64,000 nt of DNA, from positions 28,378 through 92,377 of the forward strand of contig CALAJT010000036.1 in assembly GCA_937923145.1 (NCBI GenBank). The letters are read 5' to 3'. Made by a program: the position numbers and the translations under genes. The notes under the pieces are model-generated. The model ran no database searches, was not told the DNA's origin, and was given only the letters and a program-made list of their open reading frames with translations. Of this stretch, positions 56,656 to 64,000 are shown in pieces. Position 1 is the first letter of the stretch. Each line of letters opens with the position of its first letter. This DNA is from an uncultured Rubritalea sp. (GTDB lineage Bacteria; Verrucomicrobiota; Verrucomicrobiia; Verrucomicrobiales; Akkermansiaceae).

Positions 56656-57792
56656 TTATGAATTAAGTGACTGGACTAAAGGTCTAGAGGTAGCTTTCCA
56701 AGCTGGATAAAGTGAGGCCAGAAGACCAAGGGCAACGGCTACGACTAGTCCTGATACCAGAACAGTAGTTGAAGGCGAGAGTGCTAATGTTAGACCTTCG
56801 TTCCCTAGAGTGAATGCTTTGAAATGGAAGAACGCCATAGCCCCAAGAACACCGATGAGTCCACCTACTAAGCCTAGCAGAACGCCTTCAAAGACTACCA
56901 TCAGACCGATAGCCATACGGGAAAACCCTAAAGTCTGGAAGATTGCAGTTTCTTTTACTCGTCCTCTAACAATTAGTAAAACAGCATTGGCAACAAGACC
57001 TAGCACAGCAACAACTGCACCGAGCCCTAACCAACGAGTGAAGCCTATCAGCTCGATCATTTGCTTTGCAGTCTCAGCAAAAAATGCTTTCTCCGGCTTG
57101 GTGTCCGTAGGTTGTTGATCAGATTTAAAGGTTTCATCTATCTGTCTGGCCACAGGCTCTAACAGATCAGCAGAATCTACTCTCACATTGAACTGAGTGA
57201 CGATTCCAAGACCTATTCTAGAAGCCTGCTGGAGAAATGGAAGATGCACGTAAGCTACATTCTCATCCTGTGGAGAATCTGATGAGATAATTCCTGCCAC
57301 AGTGACATTCACACCTACTGCCTCGAATTTATCTCCAGGAGTTAATCCCCTGCGCTCTGCAAAATGTTGTCCTACGAGAGCGGCATCGCTCTGCTTTACG
57401 AAGTCATCATAAGAACCTGATATGACCTTAATATTAGGATTATACTGCTTCAGAGTTTCAGGCGGAACACCACGGAAAGTAATCACGTCTAAAGATGCTC
57501 CACAGTTATTCACAGCTATCTGTATAGGGATTACTTCTCTAACACCTTTGATACGCTCAATGGTAGCTAGATAGTGCTCAGGCAATCTTGATGTCATTGG
57601 GCAAAAACGATTTTCACGGTAAACCACCAGCGTCGTATCATTCGCATTTCCCTCTGTAGCGACCGAAAGCGAGTGCTGCATGGTCTGCACAGAGGCATAG
57701 AGAAACATACCAGCAGCTACACCAAGAACGGTAAGCAACGAACGTAGACGGTTTCTTGTTAGGTTTTTAAGTGCTAGGGTAAGGAGCTTCAT
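56656..57792 (-). CDS. ABC transporter permease, MacB/FtsX type (first)
   Basis: A 378-residue FtsX-like permease: RNRLRSLLTVLGVAAGMF in the first helix, a periplasmic domain with a Cys pair (FCPM, NCGAS), and C-terminal helices containing TAIFQTLGFSRMAIGLMVV-type sequence. Its ATG overlaps the ATPase stop by 4 bases, so translation is coupled. It likely forms a heterodimer with the second permease. Confidence 0.88.
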   Translation of the reverse strand: MKLLTLALKNLTRNRLRSLLTVLGVAAGMFLYASVQTMQHSLSVATEGNANDTTLVVYRENRFCPMTSRLPEHYLATIERIKGVREVIPIQIAVNNCGASLDVITFRGVPPETLKQYNPNIKVISGSYDDFVKQSDAALVGQHFAERRGLTPGDKFEAVGVNVTVAGIISSDSPQDENVAYVHLPFLQQASRIGLGIVTQFNVRVDSADLLEPVARQIDETFKSDQQPTDTKPEKAFFAETAKQMIELIGFTRWLGLGAVVAVLGLVANAVLLIVRGRVKETAIFQTLGFSRMAIGLMVVFEGVLLGLVGGLIGVLGAMAFFHFKAFTLGNEGLTLALSPSTTVLVSGLVVAVALGLLASLYPAWKATSRPLVQSLNS

Positions 57793-58496
57793 TGGGTAGA
57801 GGTGTTTAGTAAATGACCTTCGCTAGAAAACTGACCTTTCTCTAACTGAAGCGCACGGTGAGCAGCGGCTGAAGCTTTAGGATCGTGAGTGACCATAACG
57901 ACAGTTTTGCCGTGATCTTTAGCCAAGGAGTTGAGCAGATTTAGAATAGAGTCGGCAGATTCTCGGTCTAGGTCCCCCGTCGGCTCATCTGCTACTAAGA
58001 GATCCGGATCATGGACAATCGCCCGAGCGATAGCCACTCTCTGCTCCTGACCACCAGACAGCTCAGACGGTCGGTGGTCAGCTCTATCACTCAAGCCTAC
58101 AAGCTCTAAAGCGGCATTAATCTTCTTCTTTCTCTCAGCCTTACTGTATTTCCCTAATAGTAGCGGAAGCTCCACATTTTCATAAGCAGATAAGATAGGA
58201 ACCAGATGATAAAGCTGGAAAATATAACCCACATGTACCGCCCTCCACTTTGTAAGCTGAGCACGAGATAGCTGAGAAATATCTTCACCGTTGATCAGGA
58301 TTTCACCAGAGGTCGGCGTATCGATCCCTGCAATAAGATTGAGCAATGTAGTCTTACCTGAGCCCGATGGCCCCATCAGCGAAAGAAATTCACCACGAGG
58401 CACATCCAGAGAGAGATTCTCTAGCGGAGTGATCGTCGTCTTCCCTTTCGTGAAGGATTTAGTAACTGATTTGATAGAAATGAGATTGTCTTTCAT
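57789..58496 (-). CDS. ABC transporter ATP-binding protein (LolD/MacB type)
   Basis: I use the ATG at 58496 (MKDNLISIKSV), 7 bases after the fusion-protein stop; the longer frame from 58529 overlaps that gene. The protein is 235 residues. Walker A GPSGSGKTT, Q-loop FQLYHLVP, signature LSGGQEQR, Walker B LLVADEPTGDLD and H-loop VTHD are all intact. LSGGQEQRVAIARA and the spacing match the MacB/LolD subfamily, which drives export or lipoprotein release. ATPase for the two FtsX-type permeases downstream. Confidence 0.95.
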   Translation of the reverse strand: MKDNLISIKSVTKSFTKGKTTITPLENLSLDVPRGEFLSLMGPSGSGKTTLLNLIAGIDTPTSGEILINGEDISQLSRAQLTKWRAVHVGYIFQLYHLVPILSAYENVELPLLLGKYSKAERKKKINAALELVGLSDRADHRPSELSGGQEQRVAIARAIVHDPDLLVADEPTGDLDRESADSILNLLNSLAKDHGKTVVMVTHDPKASAAAHRALQLEKGQFSSEGHLLNTSTQ

Positions 58497-58503
58497 GGTG
58501 ATA

Positions 58504-59922
58504 TTATTTGATAATTTTAATGCGAGCACCGGGCTTTAATTTACCGTGCGGAGGCAGAATGACCGACTCCCCCGAGCGCAGACCATCCAGCACGATTCGG
58601 TGATTTTCTTTAGAATGATCACCGAGTGTGATGCTACGTTTCTCAGCTGTTAGGTCTGTGGTTACGACCCAGACCTCAGAGTCACTAACTAATGCTGACT
58701 CTGGCACAAAGATCGATAGTCGACCTGATTGAGAGCTGTTAGATGTAGCTAATTCAGCAGAATCACCCGCAGAATAGAACTTCCCCCTCACTAACATATC
58801 TGGACGTAATCTAGGATCAGGATCAAGGATCTCTACTTTAGCCTGAAGCGTATTCCGCTGTAGATCAGCTTGTCCGTTAATACGAGTCACCTTTCCATTA
58901 AAAGTTCTGTTAGGCAGCAGATCAGAAACCATCTCTACAGATTGACCTACGGAAAGTGCTGCTGCTTCATTCAGTGGAACATCGATCCTAGCTTGCAGTT
59001 TCTTCGGATTATAAAGCTCCACTATCACTGCCGACATAGGATCATCCATATCGAGCATCCGCTTCTTTCCTGGAGCAGCATGCAGCTGAAGCACAACACC
59101 ATCAATATTAGACTTAATCTGAGTTCTATCTAATGCAAGCTGAGCACGATCGCTCGCTATCCCTAGCTCTTTCAAATTAGCTTCCATATTTAGCTTCTGA
59201 GCATCTATCTGGATCTTACGTGCTTTTAGCTGAGGGATCTGAGCTTCAGCTTCCACTAATATTGCAGCCTGTCGGTCTGTGATCAGTTTAGCTTTGATTA
59301 TCTCCTTAGCAGAGACAGTCCCTTTCGATAACTTTCTCAAACGATCTGAGGCATCTTTCGCTTCATTGAACTGAGCTTTAAGAGCTGCAATTTTCCCATC
59401 AGCGGCTATCACCTCAGCATCGATAATAGCATGTTCAGTGCAGTGCGCTACGATCATTTTCTCGAATGCTAGATACTTCTGCTTCGCAGATAGCAGATCT
59501 AACTCTGCATCGTCATCAATCAGAGTCGCCAAAAGCTCACCCTTCTTCACCTGCTGACCTTCTAACACGAAGACCTCTTTCACCACTCCATTCGTTAGAG
59601 TAGGAATGTAAACAGTATAAGGATCTGGCTCTACCCATCCAGATGCCTGAAATTGCAGAGCACCCCTTTTAGTCTCAATAGTCGTTACTTTCTTATCAGT
59701 TGAAACTTGTTTGAGCTCTTCACCAGCACGGATAGTAATCACTGGCGCAGTTTTCACAGGAGTTGCTGGCAACATGCGCTTACCGAAAAGCAAGGCAAGC
59801 ACCACGATAAATCCACAGACTAAGCCAACAGGCAATAGCCAGGCATAGGATTTTTTGCGTTTCGAAGTTTGAGTAGAAGTTTGAGAACTATTTCTCGATG
59901 ATGTGAGGTCGTCTAATGACAT
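58504..59922 (-). CDS. periplasmic membrane-fusion protein (HlyD/MacA type)
   Basis: A 472-residue adaptor. A short cytoplasmic N-terminus is followed by one transmembrane helix (about 28-47). Then come a biotinyl/lipoyl-like half (GVVKEVFVLEGQQVKKGELLATL), a long alpha-helical hairpin (about 145-265) and the second half (IDGVVLQLHAAPGKK), then a beta-barrel. It would bridge the ABC permeases to an outer-membrane channel. Fusion protein, ATPase and permeases in one operon point to a MacAB-like exporter. Confidence 0.9.
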   Translation of the reverse strand: MSLDDLTSSRNSSQTSTQTSKRKKSYAWLLPVGLVCGFIVVLALLFGKRMLPATPVKTAPVITIRAGEELKQVSTDKKVTTIETKRGALQFQASGWVEPDPYTVYIPTLTNGVVKEVFVLEGQQVKKGELLATLIDDDAELDLLSAKQKYLAFEKMIVAHCTEHAIIDAEVIAADGKIAALKAQFNEAKDASDRLRKLSKGTVSAKEIIKAKLITDRQAAILVEAEAQIPQLKARKIQIDAQKLNMEANLKELGIASDRAQLALDRTQIKSNIDGVVLQLHAAPGKKRMLDMDDPMSAVIVELYNPKKLQARIDVPLNEAAALSVGQSVEMVSDLLPNRTFNGKVTRINGQADLQRNTLQAKVEILDPDPRLRPDMLVRGKFYSAGDSAELATSNSSQSGRLSIFVPESALVSDSEVWVVTTDLTAEKRSITLGDHSKENHRIVLDGLRSGESVILPPHGKLKPGARIKIIK

Positions 59923-60001
59923 GGGTAGTATGATTTTAAATTTGATATTGGAAAGTTGTAATGCTGGCTACAAATGAGCCTATTTTACATTCTAATATCT
60001 A

Positions 60002-60448
60002 TCAAATCAAGAACACCGAGTGTCTGAGGTAGAGCGGAGTGGAGGCTCTAAGTAGTCCAGGCGGTGGACCTCTGCTTACTTCAAGTAGTAATATTTCATT
60101 AGCTTTAGGGCTAAGTATTTCACTTAATACAAAAGATTGAAATGGTAGATCTAAAATCTCACTAGAAACCTTAAAATCACTTCCCCACTGCGGAACGCAT
60201 TCATCAAATTCCAAAACGATAGTTAAGTCACAGTCATCACAAGGATACTCTGTTTCAGTTACTGGATCATCACATGATTCAGAGCATGAGCATGAACTAG
60301 CTACATCTACATTAGGAGCCTCTTCGCACGGACATTCGCTCATAAACATCGTTTTCTCACAGAGACAAAAACGCAATCCAACTTGCGAAGTGGCAGAAAC
60401 CACTAGCATCAGGCAGGACAGAATTAAGGCTGTGAGTTGTTGAATCAT
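60002..60448 (-). CDS. secreted Cys-rich protein at the head of the efflux operon
   Basis: A 148-residue protein with a signal peptide. The mature N-terminal half contains ten cysteines in pairs (FCLCE, ECPCE, SCSCSESC, PCDDC, DEC) within an acidic stretch, which would suit metal binding or disulphides. The C-terminal half ends in RGPPPG and LYLRHSVFLI, a tail I associate with small proteins in metal-efflux loci. It precedes the fusion-protein gene by 79 bases and may be a periplasmic metal chaperone or sensor for the exporter. The metal link is inference only. Confidence 0.7.
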   Translation of the reverse strand: MIQQLTALILSCLMLVVSATSQVGLRFCLCEKTMFMSECPCEEAPNVDVASSCSCSESCDDPVTETEYPCDDCDLTIVLEFDECVPQWGSDFKVSSEILDLPFQSFVLSEILSPKANEILLLEVSRGPPPGLLRASTPLYLRHSVFLI

Positions 60449-60582
60449 GTTATTTTACTCCTTATATAAACTGTATTTAAGCCTATAGGTCAAGTCATTT
60501 GTCCCTAGTAGCTAAACAGGTTATTCATACATAAGAGTATTTTTAGGTCGCTCTTATCCCCCAAAGTTTATAGAGATTCTGC

Positions 60583-61611
60583 ATGTCAAAGATCAGCTAC
60601 CAGCCATTGCAAGAACTCCTCGAAATCGATTCGCCATCTGGCTACACCTACGATGCCTGCGACTACATCGTCGCCTACCTAAAAGATCTCGGCTACTCCC
60701 CAGAGCTAACAAACAAAGGTGCCGTGCGCTGCTCATTCGGCGACAAGCCAACTCTAGCCATCGCCGCCCACGTAGACACACTCGGAGCAATCGTCTCTGG
60801 AATCAATAGCAATGGCACACTAGGATTCTCACTTCTCGGCGGTCTCTCACTCACAGGAGCAGAGGGCGAATACGTCCGTATCCGCACGCTCGATGACAAA
60901 ATCTATACCGGCACCATTCTCCTCAACGATCCTTCATCACACACCAACAACAGCCGCGAAAAGACTGACCGCAACCTCAAAAACATGCACATCAGGCTGG
61001 ATGAAGAAGTCTACAACCGTAAAGATATAGACGCCCTAGGCATCTGCATCGGCGACATCATCTGTCTCGATGTCAACTACGAGGAAAAGGAAAGCGGCTT
61101 CATCAAGTCACGCTTCCTCGACAACAAAGCCGGCTGTTTCGTCCTCATGGAGCTCGCTAAAAAATACGTTGGCAAGAACGTCCCCGTAGAAATTTTCTTC
61201 TCTAACTACGAAGAAGTCGGGCACGGAGGCACCTGCGGATACTCGCCCACCATCAGCGACCTACTAGTCATCGACATGGGAGTGCTTGGCGATGCCTGCG
61301 AAGGAAATGAAGTCTCCTGCTCCATCTGCGCCAAAGACTCCACCGGACCCTACGACTACAGAATGCGCCAATCACTAGTCCGCCTAGCCCGTGCTAAAAA
61401 CATCGCCTACAAGCAAGACGTCTATCCCTTTTACGGATCAGATGGCTCAGCCGCTCTAAGAGCAGGCAACGACATGCGTGTAGGACTCATCGGACCAGGC
61501 GTAGCCGCATCCCACAGCACCGAGCGCACTCACAAGAAAGGCATCGAAGCCACCATCGATCTCTGCGAAGTATTTATCGAAGATCAATTTGGTAGGAAAA
61601 GTAGAAAGTAG
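60583..61611 (+). CDS. M42-family zinc aminopeptidase
   Basis: A 342-residue cytoplasmic metallopeptidase (TET aminopeptidase group). Metal and catalytic residues are visible: AAHVDTLG (His and Asp), RFLDNKAG (bridging Asp), NYEEVGHGG (Glu-Glu), DMG and SHSTERTHKKG (final His). It trims peptides from the N-terminus. The last six codons lie in an AGTAGAA heptad repeat that also supplies the stop codon, so the C-terminal GRKSRK is repeat-encoded. Confidence 0.93.
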   Translation: MSKISYQPLQELLEIDSPSGYTYDACDYIVAYLKDLGYSPELTNKGAVRCSFGDKPTLAIAAHVDTLGAIVSGINSNGTLGFSLLGGLSLTGAEGEYVRIRTLDDKIYTGTILLNDPSSHTNNSREKTDRNLKNMHIRLDEEVYNRKDIDALGICIGDIICLDVNYEEKESGFIKSRFLDNKAGCFVLMELAKKYVGKNVPVEIFFSNYEEVGHGGTCGYSPTISDLLVIDMGVLGDACEGNEVSCSICAKDSTGPYDYRMRQSLVRLARAKNIAYKQDVYPFYGSDGSAALRAGNDMRVGLIGPGVAASHSTERTHKKGIEATIDLCEVFIEDQFGRKSRK

Positions 61612-61620
61612 AAAGTAGAA
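61600..61620 (+). repeat. three tandem copies of the heptad agtagaa
   Basis: The array begins in the last codons of the M42 gene and extends past its stop. Similar agtaga units follow the SMP-30-like gene at 19254-19265. It may be a polymerase-slippage product. Confidence 0.8.
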
Positions 61621-61655
61621 AACAAGGCTTACGTCACGTGCCAACTTCTAGCTTT

Positions 61656-61755
61656 AAGGCCCAACGGGCTGACACATATTCCAGCCCATGGTGCTGCGAA
61701 GCGAGCCATGGGTATAAAAGCCCCTAACCAGAAGAGGGCTGAAAGCCTGACACAT
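61656..61755. repeat. structured intergenic repeat (REP-like)
   Basis: About 100 bases with three potential hairpins: gccc-gggc at 61659-61669, cccatgg-ccatggg at 61685-61712, and agccc-gggct at 61719-61740. The phrase gctgacacat recurs as cctgacacat at the end. I associate this composition with dispersed intergenic repeats in Verrucomicrobia and Planctomycetes. The rest of the gap (61756-61826) shows nothing. Confidence 0.55.
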
Positions 61756-61826
61756 GCATTACCAACCTAATTAAAATCCCAAGCCACAACCATAGCCCAT
61801 AAGCCACCCTAACTCGTATTACCCAC

Positions 61827-61861
61827 TTGACAAATCACCGATGTTATAACATATGTTATAC
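61827..61861 (+). promoter_or_regulatory. promoter and operator of the toxin-antitoxin pair
   Basis: TTGACA at 61827-61832 is followed after 17 bases by CATATG. A perfect 16-bp palindrome (61845-61860, tataacatatgttata) covers the -10 region and ends one base before the chosen antitoxin start. Antitoxins of this type usually bind their own promoter. Predicted transcription would start at or next to the ATG, implying a leaderless mRNA. Confidence 0.6.
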
Positions 61862-62092
61862 ATGACACTAGAAACTAAAGTCAGAAAAATCGGTAACTCT
61901 TATGGAATCATACTTCCAAAAGAAGCACTTCAGGAACTTAATGTCTCTGAGGGCTCCGCTCTGTATATCACAGAATCAAAGGATTCATCTGTAAAGATCT
62001 CTGCCTCAAACCCAGACTTTAAGGATATGATGGACATTGTTGATCAAGGAATGAAAGATTATCACAATACTCTTACAGAACTTGCTAAATAA
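61862..62092 (+). CDS. AbrB/MazE-type (SpoVT-AbrB) antitoxin
   Basis: A 76-residue protein from the ATG at 61862; an earlier in-frame ATG at 61853 lies inside the palindromic operator. The swapped-hairpin DNA-binding domain is clear: KVRKIGNSYGIILPKEAL, then LNVSEGSALYI. The C-terminal third (FKDMMDIVDQGMKDYHNTL) should bind the toxin. Its stop overlaps the toxin start by one base. It probably represses the pair by binding the 16-bp palindrome. Confidence 0.88.
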   Translation: MTLETKVRKIGNSYGIILPKEALQELNVSEGSALYITESKDSSVKISASNPDFKDMMDIVDQGMKDYHNTLTELAK

Positions 62093-62475
62093 TGGAACCA
62101 ACATGGATTTCAAAGCAAGTAGCACTCGCACTTCATGATAAACTCTTAAGCCGTTTTGGTGGCTCCGATGGTGTGCGAGACGAAGGACTATTAGAATCCG
62201 CGCTCGCTAGACCACAGCAGCTATTTCACTACGAGCAATCAAACCTCTATGCAATGGCAGCGTCTTACGCCTTTGGCATCGTTAAAAATCATCCATTTAT
62301 CGATGGAAATAAACGCACCGGCTTCATGTCAGCCTACACATTTCTAGCAGCTAACGGTCATCGACTTATCGCCACAGAAGAAGACGCCCTTCGCCAAACT
62401 GTAGGACTAGCAGCCAGCGCTATCTCCGAACAACAATACGCAAAATGGCTCTCTAATTCATGCCAAGAAATCTAA
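62092..62475 (+). CDS. doc: Doc-type Fic toxin (death on curing)
   Basis: A 127-residue Fic-fold protein with the core motif HPFIDGNKRTG (residues 67-77), the H-x-F-x-D-G-N-K-R form. Doc phosphorylates EF-Tu and stops translation. Start overlaps the antitoxin stop (TAATG). The partner is AbrB/MazE-like rather than Phd, a recurring alternative pairing. No other mobile-element genes are adjacent. Confidence 0.92.
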   Translation: MEPTWISKQVALALHDKLLSRFGGSDGVRDEGLLESALARPQQLFHYEQSNLYAMAASYAFGIVKNHPFIDGNKRTGFMSAYTFLAANGHRLIATEEDALRQTVGLAASAISEQQYAKWLSNSCQEI

Positions 62476-62527
62476 CTAGGCAAGAATCACCATTGACCTA
62501 ATGCCCTAGTCCCCCGAAGCTCTCGGC

Positions 62528-64000
62528 ATGTTACTCACCAAGCCTACTGGAGATTACTCCGCCGATGATATTCTCAATCACTTTCTCGATCTACTCATCG
62601 AGGCTGAGATCGAACTTTACGATCATCAGGAGGAGGCTATTCTGGAGTTATTTGCTGGGAGTAATGTCATTCTCAATACCCCAACAGGCTCAGGTAAGTC
62701 TCTAGTAGCTCTGGCGCATCATTATAAATCATTCTGCGAAGGTCGCACTTCTTACTATACCGTTCCCATTAAGGCGCTAGCGAATGAGAAATTCCTCTCA
62801 CTCTGCGAATCCTTTGGTGCGGAAAATGTCGGAATGATCACGGGCGATGCTACCGTAAACTCAGACGCCCCCATCATCTGCTGCACCGCAGAAATTTTAT
62901 CAAATCTCGCACTACGCGAAGGAGCAGAAGCCAGAGTCGACGATGTCATCATGGATGAATTCCACTACTACTCAGATGCTGAGCGTGGAGTAGCATGGCA
63001 GATTCCCCTGCTCACATTACCCCAAGCTCGCTTCCTACTAATGTCTGCCACCATCGGAGACACCGCCTTCTTCTGCAAAACCATCACCGAGCTGACCAAG
63101 GCAGAAACCACCCTAGTCCAGTCAGACCAGCGCCCCGTCCCACTAGAGTTTGACTACTCCGAAATCCCTCTAACAGAAAAAGTAGCCGAACTTGTAGAGC
63201 AGAATAAAGCTCCCGTCTATCTAGTAAATTTCGCCCAGCGAGCCACCGCCGAGACAGCCCAGGCGCTCATGTCCACCAATCTCTGCTCCAAGGAAGAGAA
63301 AAAGGAAATCGCCGAAGCCCTCCACAAAGCAAACTTCCGCTCACCTTACGGCAAAGAAATCAGCAAGCTCCTCCGCCACGGCATCGGCATCCACCATGCA
63401 GGATTACTCCCTAAATACCGCGTCCTAGTAGAAAAGCTCACCCAGAAAGGACTGCTCAAAGTCATCTGCGGCACTGACACACTAGGCGTAGGTATAAACG
63501 TCCCGATAAGAACAGTCCTCTTCACCCAGCTATTCAAATACGATGGCACTGGCACAAAGATTCTATCTGTTAGAGACTTCAAACAAATCGCAGGACGAGC
63601 AGGACGCCGCGGCTTCGATGACGTAGGCTACGTAGTCGCCCAAGCCCCACCCCACGTCATCGATAACCTCAAGCTAGAAGCCAAAGCCGCAGCCTCCACC
63701 AAAAAGAAAAAAATAGTAAAAAAGAAGCCACCAGAAAATGGCTTCGTCTCATGGAATGCAGACACCTTTATCAAGCTCCAAACCTCAGACCCTGAGCCAC
63801 TCGTCTCTAGCTTCAAAATGAAGCACAACATCCTGCTCAATCTCCTAGGCAGAGAAAATGAAGACGGCTGCGAATCACTCAAGACTCTCATTTCACAAAG
63901 CCACGAAACAGACGCCTCCAAAAAGAAACTCCGCAAGCTAGGCAGATCCATGTTCACCTCCCTAGTCCGAGGTGGCGTATTCAGCATCATCCCAGCAGCA
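62528..64000 (+). CDS. Ski2-like DEAD/DEAH-box helicase (3' end missing)
   Basis: An open frame from the ATG at 62528 runs off the window (491 codons visible). Walker A TPTGSGKS, the DE-x-H box as MDEFHYY, motif III MSATIGD and motif [15 protein letters not shown] show an SF2 helicase of the Ski2-like group, of the kind that ends in a DUF3516 domain. Its RecA2 domain is complete, then Lys-rich linker and a helical region follow. It may act on RNA. Direction is the same as the toxin-antitoxin genes, 52 bases downstream. Confidence 0.88.
   Translation, partial: MLLTKPTGDYSADDILNHFLDLLIEAEIELYDHQEEAILELFAGSNVILNTPTGSGKSLVALAHHYKSFCEGRTSYYTVPIKALANEKFLSLCESFGAENVGMITGDATVNSDAPIICCTAEILSNLALREGAEARVDDVIMDEFHYYSDAERGVAWQIPLLTLPQARFLLMSATIGDTAFFCKTITELTKAETTLVQSDQRPVPLEFDYSEIPLTEKVAELVEQNKAPVYLVNFAQRATAETAQALMSTNLCSKEEKKEIAEALHKANFRSPYGKEISKLLRHGIGIHHAGLLPKYRVLVEKLTQKGLLKVICGTDTLGVGINVPIRTVLFTQLFKYDGTGTKILSVRDFKQIAGRAGRRGFDDVGYVVAQAPPHVIDNLKLEAKAAASTKKKKIVKKKPPENGFVSWNADTFIKLQTSDPEPLVSSFKMKHNILLNLLGRENEDGCESLKTLISQSHETDASKKKLRKLGRSMFTSLVRGGVFSIIPAA

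Overview
The window comes from a Gram-negative bacterium with many lipoproteins, most likely a member of the Verrucomicrobiota. This rests on one aerobic respiratory operon that joins an alternative complex III (ActA-F) to a caa3-type oxidase, on the many small lipobox proteins, on AT-rich intergenic spacers, and on weak or absent Shine-Dalgarno sequences. Without database searches a lineage in the wider PVC or FCB groups cannot be excluded.

Layout. 1-4079: an envelope cluster with the end of an OmpA-like protein, two tandem L,D-transpeptidases, a lipoprotein of unknown function and an alpha/beta-hydrolase lipoprotein. 4153-7992: cobalamin-dependent methionine synthase. 8106-16657: a type I restriction-modification locus in the order hsdR-hsdS-(PrrC-like anticodon-nuclease candidate)-(DUF1016 fragment)-(DUF1016 nuclease)-hsdM. 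It is followed by a truncated T5orf172 gene and a CPBP protease gene flanked by 31-bp direct repeats. 18352-34045: mostly housekeeping genes (SMP-30-like protein, secreted SNase, PriA, M28 peptidase, XerD, a lipoyl-domain membrane protein, TlyA, RarD, two tRNA-Asp genes, a Maf-lipid kinase fusion, RlmB-like methyltransferase, TcdA, an HscB-like J protein, a TPR-thioredoxin fold protein).

34361-52006 on the minus strand is one 16-gene respiratory operon. It is transcribed from a promoter at about 52042-52070 that overlaps a perfect 22-bp palindrome. The order is actA-B-C-D-E-F, a small membrane protein, a CcoN-like, a CcoO-like and a monohaem CcoP-like subunit, coxA, coxC, a subunit IV, two tiny membrane proteins and coxB. 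The CcoN-like protein has lost the histidines that should bind CuB and haem b3, so it cannot be an ordinary cbb3 oxidase subunit. CoxC carries a soluble insertion of about 380 residues.

52571-64000: a TPR protein, an aldehyde dehydrogenase, a minus-strand efflux-type operon (Cys-rich secreted protein, membrane-fusion protein, ABC ATPase, two FtsX-type permeases, lipoprotein), an M42 aminopeptidase, a structured intergenic repeat, an AbrB/Doc toxin-antitoxin pair under a palindromic promoter, and the start of a Ski2-like helicase cut by the window end.

The two most interesting items are the candidate PrrC-type anticodon nuclease inside the type I restriction locus, which looks like a second-line antiphage defence, and the ligand-less CcoN-like module embedded between complex III and caa3 oxidase genes.
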